Assembly (NCBI GenBank): GCA_038380795.1
Contig: CM076267.1
Span: forward strand, 10,027,501 to 10,091,500
DNA from: Pyrocephalus nanus
Taxonomy: Eukaryota > Chordata > Aves > Passeriformes > Tyrannidae
Length of the DNA stretch: 64,000 nucleotides
Direction: 5' to 3'
In this document: positions 14,087-26,285 of the stretch, piece after piece
Layout of the letters: every line of letters begins with the position of its first letter
Numbering within the stretch: the first letter of the stretch is position 1
The notes under the pieces: model-generated
Seen by the model: only the letters and a program-made list of their open reading frames with translations
Told to the model about the DNA's origin: nothing
Databases searched by the model: none
Made by a program: the position numbers and the translations under genes

Positions 14087-14333
14087 CTTTTCCTGAAGGG
14101 AAGAAACAATCCATCTCCACGCTGCTGCGGGAATGGGAAATGCAGAGAGCACTGCTGGGGACCAGACCCTCCTGAGGTGGGCTCCGCTCCGTGGTCCGGA
14201 CCAAACACCAGCCTGGCCTTTCACTTGGCCTCTCCAGCAGCTCCACTGTCTGCCCCACCTGAATGCTCAGCTCGCTGCTGTGGCCTGCTGTGAAGTCCTG
14301 GAGCACCACAGTTAGTTCACACCCTCCAGACAA
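14087..14333 (-). CDS. KALRN: Kalirin exon: first SH3 domain
   Basis: A 247-nt exon with 82 codons plus one base (G). It starts LSGGCELTVVLQDFTAGHSS, continues with ELSIQVGQTVELLERPSERP and GWCLVRTTERSPPQEGLVPS, and ends CISHSRSSVEMDCFFPSGK. The acceptor is ctgggcag and the donor is gtaggc. The SH3 hallmarks are present: the ALYDY-like region is replaced by VLQDF as in kalirin, followed by the Gly-Trp (PGWCLVR) and the EGLVPSSAL end strand. In kalirin this SH3 domain binds proline-rich partners and can act intramolecularly on GEF1. Mammals read FFPLVKD where this copy reads FFPSGK plus a split Asp-type codon. Without splicing the frame runs 19 codons (GRQHSDRFETVLDFPFCIM) to a stop at 14028. 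Confidence 0.98.
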
Positions 14334-14350
14334 CTGCCCAGGGTCAACAG

Positions 14351-14375
14351 AAAAGAAAAAAAAAAAAAAAAAAAA
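14351..14375 (+). repeat. Poly-A run forming the polypyrimidine tract of the SH3 exon acceptor
   Basis: An A-tract with one G on the plus strand is a T-tract with one C in the kalirin pre-mRNA. It ends 16 nt before the AG of the SH3 acceptor, so it likely serves as an unusually long polypyrimidine tract. Its length may vary between individuals. Confidence 0.75.
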
Positions 14376-14590
14376 GGAAAGGAATAGACGTTAGAGGAGG
14401 TAGGATGAAAGCAGTCATCTTTGCATCATATTTACACTGGCAAAGACAGGATTTGTCTTCCTTAGAAGCCAAGTTAATAATTTCTTTTGTCAAAGTTCAA
14501 CATGTTTTGGCCCTGTTTTTTTTTACTTCTTATTGATTTTGCTGGGCTGAAGTGAGACACCACAGCTACCCATCCACTAACCTTTTGAAT

Positions 14591-14636
14591 GCTAGCTGTG
14601 GGGGAATTTTCGAGCTGTGAATTTTCTAGCTGTGAG
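14591..14636 (+). repeat. Short degenerate tandem repeat (AGCTGTG ... AATTTTC)
   Basis: Two and a half copies of a 15-19 nt unit built on AGCTGTG plus AATTTTC. It is too short and diverged to assign to a family. Confidence 0.6.
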
Positions 14637-15740
14637 TGTCCATCAGAAACCCTGGGGTTTTTTTTTGTTGCTTTAGTTTCTGGGGGTGACTTTCTAGAAA
14701 GGCAATAGCCCAGGCTGCCTCAGTGCTATGCTTCATGGCAAGACAAATTCCAGCTTGCCCCTTTTTAGCTTGACCTAGACACATTCCCACATGCCACCAG
14801 TGCCATAAGGAAACAGCTTCTCTTTTCTTACAAGACAAGAAACATACCCTCATGTCCCCAGTCTTGCTCTAGGGACCTCTTGGGAGACTAGGAAATCCTG
14901 ATGGGACAGATCAGAAAAGCTCCTCCCATGCTCCCTGACGGAACCCAGAGGTGTAAATATATAAACCCAGAGTGATTGATTATATGCTGACTTCCAGGAT
15001 TTGTACCTAAGAATAAATGTATCATCTTACTTCCGTACTGAGCACTGGCAACCTGATGCTTTCCTTCAGCCTCACACCCTGTGACTCTGGATGAACAATT
15101 CTGGTCTCTGTGCAATCACAGTCTCTCTATAACCAGGGACCGGATATATAAGCACTTGTGCATACAGCAGAGCAAAATAGAAGAAGGGATTGCACAAGCT
15201 TGTTTTTAGCAAAGCTTGGGTTTTTTTTACAGATTTGGATCTCAGAGTTGGATTCTTGTGTGTCTAAAAAGGTGTGAGAACAAATCGAAATTTTTCTGGC
15301 ATGAGGAATCTTTCTTAACGCTCCTCTGCAATGTGGACTTCTTGCTGTCTGCCCATCGTTAAGGGCCCTCCTTCTTTGTCCTACATGCTGCCTACTGCCC
15401 TGAAGTATCCATAAATCTTTGAGGTCCTTATTCTCATGTCAAATTTGATAGAAATTTTGATGGAAATTAGTTCACTGATCCAAAAGTTATTAGGATGAGA
15501 ACAGTAAACAAGCTGACTCAAAACAGAATAATACCATAAACCTAATTTTCTTAGGATATTAAGCTAAAACAAAGGATAATATACAATGTTTTTAAAGGAA
15601 CAACTTGTCAATCCAACTGAATTGGAATAAATCTTGTAAGATGCTGAGTAATTGCAAAATCAGTGAAAATTGGGGTCTGGGTCTGCTTATCAGCTTGAAT
15701 GGGGGAACGCTTGAGGAGATCACATTCACCTCTACAGACT

Positions 15741-15965
15741 TTATTCTTCAGCTGGTACAATCTCAAAATCCCTTATCTTAGCAGCTCCAAATACACACTC
15801 CCATAGGAACAGCCTGTCTCCCCACTCAGTGGCGTAGGGGTTTGTGTGTCCAATGCAGATGTGAGAGAAATCCCACTCACAGGGGTGATATTCACAATTA
15901 CAGAAAGAAGTCAGTGGACAAGGACTGGTTCTCACCTGTCCTGTGTCTCTGCCGTAGACGAAATG
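15741..15965 (-). CDS. Candidate unannotated kalirin exon: 30-nt microexon or alternative 3'-terminal exon
   Basis: On the minus strand a strong polypyrimidine tract and AG (ccttcttcttccccaaatctag) opens a block reading HFVYGRDTGQ. After exactly 30 nt comes a good donor (CAG|gtgaga, at 15935/15936). The linker exon ends and the SH3 exon begins in phase 0, so a 30-nt phase 0-0 insert would keep the frame. If the donor is skipped, the frame stays open for 64 more codons (VRTSPCPLTSFCNCEYHPC, then ICIGHTNPYATEWGDRLFLW and so on to EIVPAEE) and stops at a TAA overlapping an AATAAA (15740-15745), giving a 74-residue Cys/Trp-rich tail. I do not recognise this sequence in any kalirin isoform or other family. 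It lies 1.4 kb upstream of the SH3 exon. It may also be an exon relic or coincidence. Confidence 0.35.
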   Translation of the reverse strand, partial: HFVYGRDTGQVRTSPCPLTSFCNCEYHPCEWDFSHICIGHTNPYATEWGDRLFLWECVFGAAKIRDFEIVPAEE

Positions 15966-18900
15966 CTAGATTTGGGGAAGAAGAAGGAAATATTTCTCTG
16001 AAAGATTATTTGTAAATAAATAGAAAAAACCAAACAAACCAAACCCTCGGCAGCTGTTCGAGGCCATTCAGACAAAGTGCTGGCATTAATCCTGACAGAA
16101 AGAGCTCAGTGGTTTGATGAAAGCACACAAGAGATCATTTTAGCACCTATTTGGGCAGTTTATCAGCAAACCCATCTCTTGTCACACTGACATAACCTCC
16201 CCCTAACTGGAATACAGACATTCACAGGTATGGTTAAGAATAAGATATTGCTATAATATTTGCTGAGGTTTCTTTGCTGTGGGCTAATTTGGGGAGTACA
16301 AAATCTTCTTGATCAAATATGATATCTGATTTTGCATGGCATGGGATATTTAGGACACAAGAAAAAACCCGATCACTTCTTGCTAAATACACTGACAAAT
16401 CTTACCAAATGTGATGATTTTCCCCTTAAGTCTTCCACTTTTCCTTGTTAGGTAAATTTTTTGTCCCCCAAATTATTCTATCTATCATATCTTCCCTGAA
16501 AATAATCAAATCTCTCCTTCTTTTAGGGGAAAACGTGAAGAAATACTCTGCTATATCAACTTATCACCCAGAGAGCTATTTAGAGCATTTCCATGCCCTG
16601 TCCCCAAGTACCACTAGGTGTCCGTGTTTGCCATCACACAGCAAGTGAATTCGCTATAAAGAATTAACTCTCGCTTGTCTTCAAAGTGCTTATCTAAGGA
16701 TGAGGTGCAGTGTCTGGGCATGAAGGAGCTGGTTCAAACAGGATCCGAAGACTCACTGCTTTCAACGACAAAGGCAGAGGATATTATAGAGTATTAAAAA
16801 ATTGTCTTCAGATGGTTCAGATTGAATTTTAAAAAATTAGTGATTTTTACCACTTAGGCAGGAAACGTGAAACAGCCCTGAAATAATCCAGGGGGAAAAG
16901 TCTGGTCAAGACAGCACTTGGGGAAGTTTGGGGCTAACAAAACACGTCCTAAGGAGCATCAGCCTGGGAAGTGCTGCCCTAAGCAGGTCCCTGCTCCATG
17001 CCTGTGATGCTGCTCTCCTTACTGGGGTCTGAGTGGCAGCCAACCTAACAGGTCTTCTGAAATAACTAAACATCTGTGACACAAACAAATGCTTCAATTT
17101 GGGCAACACCTGTAAACACTATCCCAGAGGATGCAGGTGTGCTCCATGACCCTCAGGTACCATCCAGCCCTGTGCGCCTGTTTGCTCTGACTCAATAAAA
17201 ATAGCAATTTAATATAATGAGAGCTGGAAGCAATCAACCCCTGTAGGAGCTGCTTGGCACCTGGCGTGATCAAGTTCTTCTCAGCAGGGAGACATTCACA
17301 CCTCTGGCTTTAGAAGGGTACCTTTGATGTGTGAGGGAAGGAGCCAACCTCCCTCGGCTTCCTGGAAGCAGAATGAATTTATATCCTCTGCTCCTCCAGC
17401 ATCCTCTGGATAGAAGTGTGGACCAGGGGTTTCTGTATGCTCCAACTCACCACTTGGAGCCAGTACTAAAATAATGCATTTTCTGGGAAAGAGCCCACCT
17501 TTGGCAGGTGGAATTTAGCAGTTTCTGTTTTACAGGTAGGTGCAGGTATTAGGTACAAGCAGTTAGCTCAGGTAGATAATTTTTAGGTGCCACCTGCAAA
17601 GAACAGAAAAGGGGCTCCTTCCTTTTGCCCAAGGTCTTCCAAGTGTTTCTCAGGCCTGTTCTGTGTCTTACAGACCACCACACCACAAAGAACATTTACT
17701 TACCAAATTAGCCCACAGCAAAGTAATCTCTCTAGAAAACTTATAATATACTAATATATATACAATTTGTAAACCACTGAGGAATAATGCAAATACATCT
17801 GATTCCCGATGACAGAAATCCTTTCACCTATGAAGTGATGGCTCAAGCTTTTAGTTACTTAATTTGTTTTTAGGGAGCAATTTTCCAGTCTCAGAGAAGT
17901 GCATCATGCTTCTCTCTGTGTTGGAGCACGCAAATAGGAATACAGATAGGTTGCACATATTGCATTTGTTTTGGAAAGAGAAAAAAATAGAGAATGCCCT
18001 TAAGGTTGAACTTCACAGGTAAATGGCTTCATATTTTAACATGTAACATTCACTTTTATTATTCCTGTGATTAAAACCACCATTAAAGCCACTGACTGGA
18101 TATATTTAAAACCCAGACAGCACCCTAATCTGTATATGGCACAACAAGATTGGTGAGACACATTAAAATAAAAATAACAATGCGACATGCCTTTGCAGAG
18201 CACGAGGCATAACTGAAAGATCTGACACAGGGACAGGTCTAATGAATTGCACAGCAAGCAACAGCCTTAAAATCAGGAATAAAAGGAAATGAAAAAAGCA
18301 AATAGCAAAATATAATGAGGAAGCAAGAGGGCCCCAGGCAGTCTGGAGCGAATGTACCGAATGCCCTGAAAGAAGCCAGCAGCAGCCCCAGCCTGTCTAC
18401 ACAGTGCCTGCCATCAGCAAGACATCTCCTGTCCTCTGACTTCACGTGTTCCTGGGCTAGAAAGCATCACTGTGCATTCAGCATGTGAGTGTTTCATGAA
18501 GATGTTCTACCACATTTCAAACCTGAGCTAGAATGGATCCCTGCCCTGTGTCACCAGTGCAGGCAGGGACCCAGTCACACCACTGACAACTCCCCTCTCT
18601 GCTGCAGGACATTGCTCACACACCTCAGAGCAGTTTGTGTCAGACACCAACCCTGGTGAATGAGCTCCATCACTCACATGAACCTTTTGCTTCTGGGAAC
18701 ACCCAACTGAGTGCCCATCAGCTGCAGGAGGGTGAAGTGCAAGCAACCAAAGTGATCCCAGGCACGGTCACATCCTGCTGCAGGGGCATCCAGGGTGCTC
18801 CAAGTGAAGGAGCCAGCTCAGCTCCAGGGACCAGCAGGTACTGGTTAGTGCAGGAGTACCATGAGATGGTATTTCCTGAATCACAGTGTGTGTTTATGGC

Positions 18901-21900
18901 CACTGCTGCACCTGCTTAGTTTTCAGCCACAAAGCAGCAGCCAGAGGAAGTAAGGCTGAACACCAGAGGCATATTTTTCATCAGAAAACACCTATCAGGT
19001 CACAGGCTGTCCCTCCTTCTCTCTAAAATAGATTATAAGTAGTACTAAACCCACTCCAGTTGAAAGTGAAGTGGGAATGATTAACTCTCTAACAGGGTGA
19101 GCAGGTATTTGGGAGGTGGGCATTTGAAGTCTGTTTAAGTATTTTGAAATATGCCAACATTGTTGTAGAAATCCACACTAGCTGGTTATTTACGTCTATT
19201 GAATAGCACACAGAGCTCTGCTAGTTTAAACAAAGCATCCTGTGTGGTGCAGCACTGTGGCCTAATATAAATTGCTAGTTTACTGTTGCTTTTAGGCTTT
19301 CTGCCCATCTGGTTTTGGATGAAAGCCAGTTTTGGATAGAAGCATTTAGTCACCATAAACAGCCTATTTCAAGAGGGTGAGAGAGGCAGTAGGAGCAAGA
19401 ATGGGATTTGCATTTTTATCAAGAGCTTTAAAAAAAGTGAATAAAACCACTTAGATGTTGTTTCTGTCTGTGCTGAAATAAATCCAGGAGCTGTCACTCT
19501 AGCTGGAAGACAGGCATGAGAAATCTTAGCCCCCGCAGAGCTCCTTGTGAAAATTTCTGTAATATCATAGAAATTTTCTTTTTTTCTGGGAGGTTAGAGA
19601 GTGAGAGATCAAATTCAGAGAAAGCCTTTGAGGAATTTCAGTGCTAGAGAATTCCTTTAGTTTTCTTACTCCGTAACAGGCTCTGTTTGGAGTGTGAACT
19701 CTGAGTCACCTATGTTCCTGCCTCTAAAACCTCTGCAGCTCTAAAGGATGCTGAACTGCGAGCTCCAGCAATTCTGGTGACTGCTTTTATTGCACCTGTG
19801 TGGAGGTGTTTCTGAGGGGACAGACTGTATTTCAGGAGCTATAAGCTGTGGTCAGTAGAATGGCTCTGGACTGAGTTCAGAATTGGAAATTCACTGGGGA
19901 ATACCTGGCTCATCTCTGAGTCTTTCTTAGTCCTCAGGCCTCTCTAACCATTTTCCATTAAGATGGAGTTGGTGCTTCCCACTCTTTCTGTTTTGTCTGA
20001 CTGAACAGAGAGGATCACTGCTTGAGCTTCACAGGAAGGTCTGTTTATATTTAGCCAATTAGTCAAACACATGGCTAGGATAATGGTGACATCCTGTAGT
20101 CCAAATGTACCATCTTTGCTCTTCTCAGCAAGGAGATAAGAGAGGCATCTGGATGTGCAGCATTATAAATATAAACACAGCAAGTTATTCCACAGCAGGA
20201 AGAAGAGACAGAGATGGCACATGGGACATATAAATATGCTAACAGAAAGGAAATCTGGTGTTATAGTCTCAAATCGCACATACCTTTCCTGTCCAGCATC
20301 TCTTGCTGGAGTCCCCACTAGACAACCATAGACTGTGCTGGATTTTGGACTCTGGCATGTGCTGACATCTGCAGAACAGCTTGAACGGAGCTGTCTGAAT
20401 TTTTTGTGGAGCCCTTTTTCCAGGAAGTAAGACTAAAGTTGATCCAAATGAAACAGCACTTCTAACTATAAAAAATGCTTTTGAAGATAAAGACAACCAG
20501 ATTCACTCAGTTTCACTCAACAAATTCAACCAGAGCATGTCTGCATTTGATCTTATCAGATTGACATTTTCCTCATGGCTCAAAGAGCTGGTACCCAAAT
20601 TCCATTCCTTTTCCTTCCCTGGAGAGGCACAAAATGGAGCAGATATTGTCCGTGCTCCTCAGACACACTGCCAGCATGACTGGCTCCAAAACCCTGCCAA
20701 TGCTGCAGAGGGTAAGAAAGGCAAGCAAGGCAGATGGCTGAAACCCTCCAAGGTAAACCCTATCTGCTGTCTTTTGCAACCACAAGATACTCTAAACCCA
20801 CCTAGGGTTAATAAAAATGCAAGAATAGATTGAAATCAGGAAGCACCGACTAGTTGCTTTCTTTCGTACGTGCACCACAGTCTGAGCAATCTTGACCTGG
20901 GGGATCGAGGGTTCCAGTCACAGGTGATTCATCAGACACCAATTCCCAAGACACTCCCAGCAAGTACACAAAATCTGATCATGTATTCTGGCCAGGAACT
21001 TTGTGAAACACCTTCAGGTACAAACAGCAGATGCAAAACGCGCACAGTAAAAAGTCTTTCTTCACAGCTGATGAGCTTAAAACAGAAACCCAGCTGCCTG
21101 CATCACATACCTGGTGCTGGTGGAAAAGGAGAATTTGAGTCCAACAGAAGCTTTAGAAAAACAAGGGACAAGAACATGAGCCCTTGCAAAGGGTGGGCAA
21201 TACACACATCTGTCTTTATCTAACTGGGGCATTCTGCCCTGACCAGAGTTTTGAGAAGGGAGGAATCAAAAAATCTTACAGAAGACTTGTTTGCTCCTCA
21301 GTGGTCCCAGCTGAGTATGATCCCCCACTAATTGTTTATCATCAGAGAACCTACATTTTCCCTGATATCAACATCAGGGAATAATTAGGACCTACCGGTC
21401 CCTGATTAGCCACTTCAGCTTTTAAATTACAGCAAAATGAATACAGTTACCTGAAGAACTGGGAACAATTGCTCACAGTAACCAGAGGAGAAACATCAGA
21501 ATGATGCTCTCTTGGGAAGGAAGCAAATGATACTCAGAGGAAAAGCACAATAAGATCACCTAGGGATCCTTTAGAACAAAGTGAATCTCAGTTTGTGCAC
21601 TGGATCAATATGGATCAATACAAATATCCTCAGATATTGGCTGCAATGATTCTTGGTAGCATCATAGGAAACCCCAGCAGTCCTCCTTCAGGGAAATTGG
21701 CTCCTCAAAAGGGGTGAGGATATGAAAAAAGAAACCAAAACCCCAACGAAGTATTTAAAATATCCCCTGATGTTTTTTCTGCCCAAATTGATGAATTCAC
21801 AGAACAGATGTTTTACATAAAACTGGCTTTGTTTTTAATTGGAGGAGATTATTTAAACTATGTCTAGGCCATATGGTACTGTAAGTCTGACTCCCCTCTG

Positions 21901-23338
21901 CCATTGCTGAAGAGGCTAGCTTGGCATCCCTCTCTGTTTTCAAGTCATTTCCTTTTTACAGATTTAATAGCTGCTATTTTTCTTTTTTATTGTTGGTCCC
22001 TAGGTCCCTTTACTATAAATCAGGGCCTTAGGCCCAAAAATAATTCAAAGGTGAATTTGGAGAAGTCGCTTTGACTGATTTTCGGTGGTAGGTGGGTCTA
22101 ACAGAAAATAAAGGTAAATTCAGATTTGAGATACAGAAGAATGATGACGGTGAGTTCATCCTCAAGCTGACAAAGGAAGACCTGCTCCTGGCTGGCACAT
22201 TTTCCTGCTCCTTTTCCCCTTGCAAGTGTCACACTGCAGAGCTGCCAGGCAGGCTTCAGGCTGGAAGAACATGTGATGGCTGAGGGCACATCCCTGCCCC
22301 AGCACTGCACTGGGCACATGGCTGGGCTCAGTGCAGCCTGGACACCTGGGGCCTATTTCTACTGCACCCAATGCAGCCCATGAATTCCATCAGTTGAGAG
22401 GAATAATGCTCCTGGTAAATTTAAATCACACTTTGAGAGACTGGGGGTGCAATGTAAACTATGGATGCTGTTTGGGTGAGGTGGTTGCAGTTAGTCTGAT
22501 AGCAGCTGGAGGCAACCAGGCAACCCCACAGATCCTTCTCCATCTCTCCCAAGCTATTTTCTCCAAATACCTGTAGTTTACTGGTTGTTTATATTAAAGT
22601 ATCATCCTAATGATATGCTTCACCTCAGTGTTCCCATTAATCACCACATAAAAGCAGGCCACTGCTGCTGCATGGGTGAACTCTGCTTGAAGCAAAGCCA
22701 ACTTGGAGCAGAGGATTTTGCCCTCAGAGAGTGCCCTTGGCACCAAGAAAAAAGGAACTTGGGAGAGATGATTACTTGAGTTTAAGTCCTCCCTATTGCT
22801 TGCCTTGTCCACTGCACTCACTGAGCCTTTCCAGCACTACTGCATGATCTCCAGCCGTCACAGCAGTTGCAGTTTGAGTCCCAACAGTTAAATCCTGGGG
22901 CTTTCATTCCCTTCTCCATAATACTGCTATTTACTTGAGGTGACCTCATTTGCCAAGTGATGTAACAGGGTGCACGATCGAGCCTGGCACGTCTAAGCAG
23001 ATGTTTTCAGCGGACACAGAAACAGCATTATGAAAGAAAATATCGCCTAAAACCTGAGCAGCACAAGAGATTACAATGGCCTTTATGCAGATCAGCTTAC
23101 CTAAAATAGTGTTGAAAGGCCTTTGGCTCCATCATATGCTTCCTTTCTGAAATGAAAGACTGTTGCTTGTACTACTGTAATGTGACTCCCAAAGGAACCA
23201 GCAGCTGCAGGTTTTGAATTTTATAATTCTTGGCCACTATGTTTGATAGAGTTGACTGAAGCATGCCCAAAGGACACTCCTCCCATAAAATTTTCTTCTT
23301 TAACTACAATAATAAAAAATGATTGCAAGCTTTTTTTT

Positions 23339-23356
23339 GTGTGTGTGTGTGTGTGT
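23339..23356 (+). repeat. (GT)9 microsatellite
   Basis: Nine GT dinucleotides flanked by T runs. Simple repeat. Confidence 0.9.
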
Positions 23357-26233
23357 TTTGTTTTAGTTTCTAACAAGGTAATAAATTCTATTTCCAACAA
23401 GAATATAAATCCAAAGAGTTTGATAGTTGATCTGACTTGCTTTGTTTCAACTGAAAGGAAATGCTCATTGACTTTGCCATTTACATTTGCTGTCATGTCA
23501 CATTATCAGGGAGGGCTAAATATGGATCAATGAAGTCCAGCACAAACAAGTAGAAGATTGAGAGGAGCCTGAAAGAACTTGCTATGTTCATTTATCAAAG
23601 GATGAGCAGAATAATAAGGTCTATTGATAAGCACATTCCCAGATCCTGCCTAATTTCTTTCCCTGAAGACACTTCCAATAAAATACTCTGGCCTGTGCAA
23701 TCACTGTTACATGTGAATTGTTCCTGGATGAATATGTTCATTTCTGTTCATGCTAGACTCAGTTCCATCAATATGGAGGCCTCAATTTTCACAGACAGAT
23801 GTCTGTGTTTATCCACAACACTCATACATGTGTTCTTTTGTTCCCTAAAACCACATTTCTCTTCCGCACTCCACAGATGCAGAGGAAGGTGATATGACCT
23901 GAGCTTAAAACATCCTCAGGGTATTTGACAACATGTAATTCAACAGTGTCCAGGATAAACAAAAGATTCTGGTGGAAGAGTGTAACATTTTCAGCCTGAG
24001 ATCCAAGTACACTTGGTGTTTGACATCACCACATCCAGTGTGTCTATAAAGCCGTGTGCAGGACCCGTTCAGGGCAGCTCAATTAGAGTTACTGCTGGGG
24101 ATTTCGGAGTCACAGAGGAGGGCCAGAGCCTGAAGTCAGTGAAGTTCAGTGTAAACTGAACACTAACTTCCTCTGGGTTTCTTTTGAAAACTCTTGGCTA
24201 AATCTCCATCTTATCCTTAATTAGCAGATCTAAAGATGTGTGCTCAAGGGAACAACATTTGATTTTTTGCTAGCAACTGGGAAGTCAAGATAAACTGAGT
24301 AAAAAATTCTGTTACAGTGAATCCAATGGATCTGAGTTGTTTTATTTCAGCTGGAATAGCTAGGCATTTCGTGGCATCCTAGGGGCAGGCAAGAGGGACA
24401 ACAGGAGCCCGTGCGTGGAGGGATAGAGGCACTGGAAAAGAATAGGGCTGTGGTAGAACTGGGGCTGCAGAGATGGAGGACAGATGGCAACACCAGAGCC
24501 TGGGGGTAGGCAAAAGAAGATGGTGAATACCAGCAGCAGTGACTGGCCTGGTTGATACACAACCTTCAGTGCTGATCAGCACTTGTAACAAAACCAAGCA
24601 ATGCCCATACAGAACTTTAATCTGAAATCAGGTTCTCAAACTGCATAATGAAGAATCCTAAAATGAAGGAAAAAATTATTAACCTTTGCTGCACTTGCTT
24701 CAATTTCACTCTTCCTATTACTCTTACGTCCACAGCCTGCCTGCCATACTTGTGCTTGTAGCTATTAACCTTGTATTATCCCCATCTACTTAACCTGAAT
24801 ATCCAACAGGACACTTTCTTGGCTGAATATTTCCTTTTTCAGTCACAGAATTATTTTCCCCCCTACAAATTCTGTTTTATGAATTCACCATTACCTCATC
24901 TATGCTGTAAGATTTTTGGCATAAGCATCTGTTTCCTTTCATAAAACAAGAATGATAAATAATAAGTAAGCAATTTCCTCTATCCCAGGCAATACAGTAG
25001 CAGAGCTGTGCATTCAAACCTCATTAATCCCCACCCAATCTAAAGAAGAATCTGCTGAAATGCTCTGGTTGCCAGAATGAGTCCTAAATGGAGAAAAAAT
25101 GTGCTTGAAGTAAAAGAGAATGAATTAGCCTTTACTGCATGAAATAGGAATTTACTGTTGCATCACCACACCTAACACTATGGTTATAAGGTGGTGGCTC
25201 TTTCAATGATAAATTTCTGCAAGAAATTGATGAAAACACAATGCAAATCATCCTTCCTGCTCAGGGTTCACATGCAAGGCCTTAGCAAGTAGTAACCCTA
25301 TTAAGAGCACATACCTAACTTATCACAGTCTGCACTGTTTCCTTCTCTTCTTTCTGGGTCCCCTTTCTGTCCCTTCAGCAAGAAAGAGGGACTCTTTATC
25401 ACACTGCTCCGTATTGTACCATAACTAATGTCTGGATGGATCAGAGGTGCAGATAAATGAATTTGCCTCTCCTATATCAAAGGTGTTTTTGTCAGTAATA
25501 TGCACAAAAGACAAGGGAATAAAAGCAAAGAGAGTCTGAAAAGTGAGTCTGAAAACTCTCAGTATTCAGAGGCACGTTTGCTCCTGGCAGACAGACAGAG
25601 GTTTTTGGTCACTGCTGTACCACTTTCCAGCTGCAGCAGCAAGATTCTTCCTTTCCCCCCACCCCCAAATCCTCAAATTGCAGAATTTTAAGAGAAAGTT
25701 TGGCACAGAAAGCCAGAAGGAAACATAAAGGGGTAAATAGACATTTCAGTACGCTGATAAATGTCTCATGCTCTCCTCTGAATTTAAAGCTGGATGCGAG
25801 AGGCACAAACTATAGGCCTAATTCAGAAGAGCAGCCACATCTATGCACAAGCTTAGTAAAAATCAATAGGATTTATATTGCAAAGGGTGCTATTTTGTGA
25901 GTCAGAACTGATATGAGTACTCACAATCAGGGCAAAACAAGCAGCAGACCAAAAAAAAGGAAGAGGGAATTAAATATGTGAATATGTGATGAGACCATTT
26001 GATCACATGATTCTGCAGCATCTTACAGGGTGGGATGCTCTGTTATGCCTGGGGAGAGGGATGTGGGTCACTGAGAAATAAAAATCTGGTTCCATTCCCC
26101 AGACTCCATGTCTCCATTTAATTTCTTTGTGTTATGCCAAGCACGTGCCAACTTTGTTATGGATACCACAGTCATATCTCATGGATAATTATAATGAAAG
26201 CAAGAGAAGCACCTCCAAAACTAGGCAATAGAT

Positions 26234-26285
26234 TCTGCCATGTCTCAGTTTCCCTATCAGTGATAGTAAAAAGTTATGAAGAGTC
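26234..26285 (+). mobile_element. Weak MIR-like relic
   Basis: tctgccatgtctcagtttcc followed by ctatcagtgatagtaaaaag resembles the MIR core (gcctcagtttcctcatctg, taaaatgg). Only about 50 nt are alignable by eye. Confidence 0.25.

Noticed and set aside
14087..14333. Assignment to TRIO instead of kalirin
   Set aside because: TRIO's first SH3 and its linker differ at many positions from the translation here, whereas kalirin matches nearly throughout.
17550..17605. Minus-strand ttgcag|G followed by WHLKIIYLS and stop, considered for the Trp-His-Leu part of the kalirin-7 tail
   Set aside because: Agreement is limited to three residues, and the remainder and the end do not match.
22092..22283. 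Plus-strand frame GLTENKGKFRFEIQKNDDGE, superficially protein-like
   Set aside because: Antisense to kalirin, no acceptor or donor of quality, and no family recognised.
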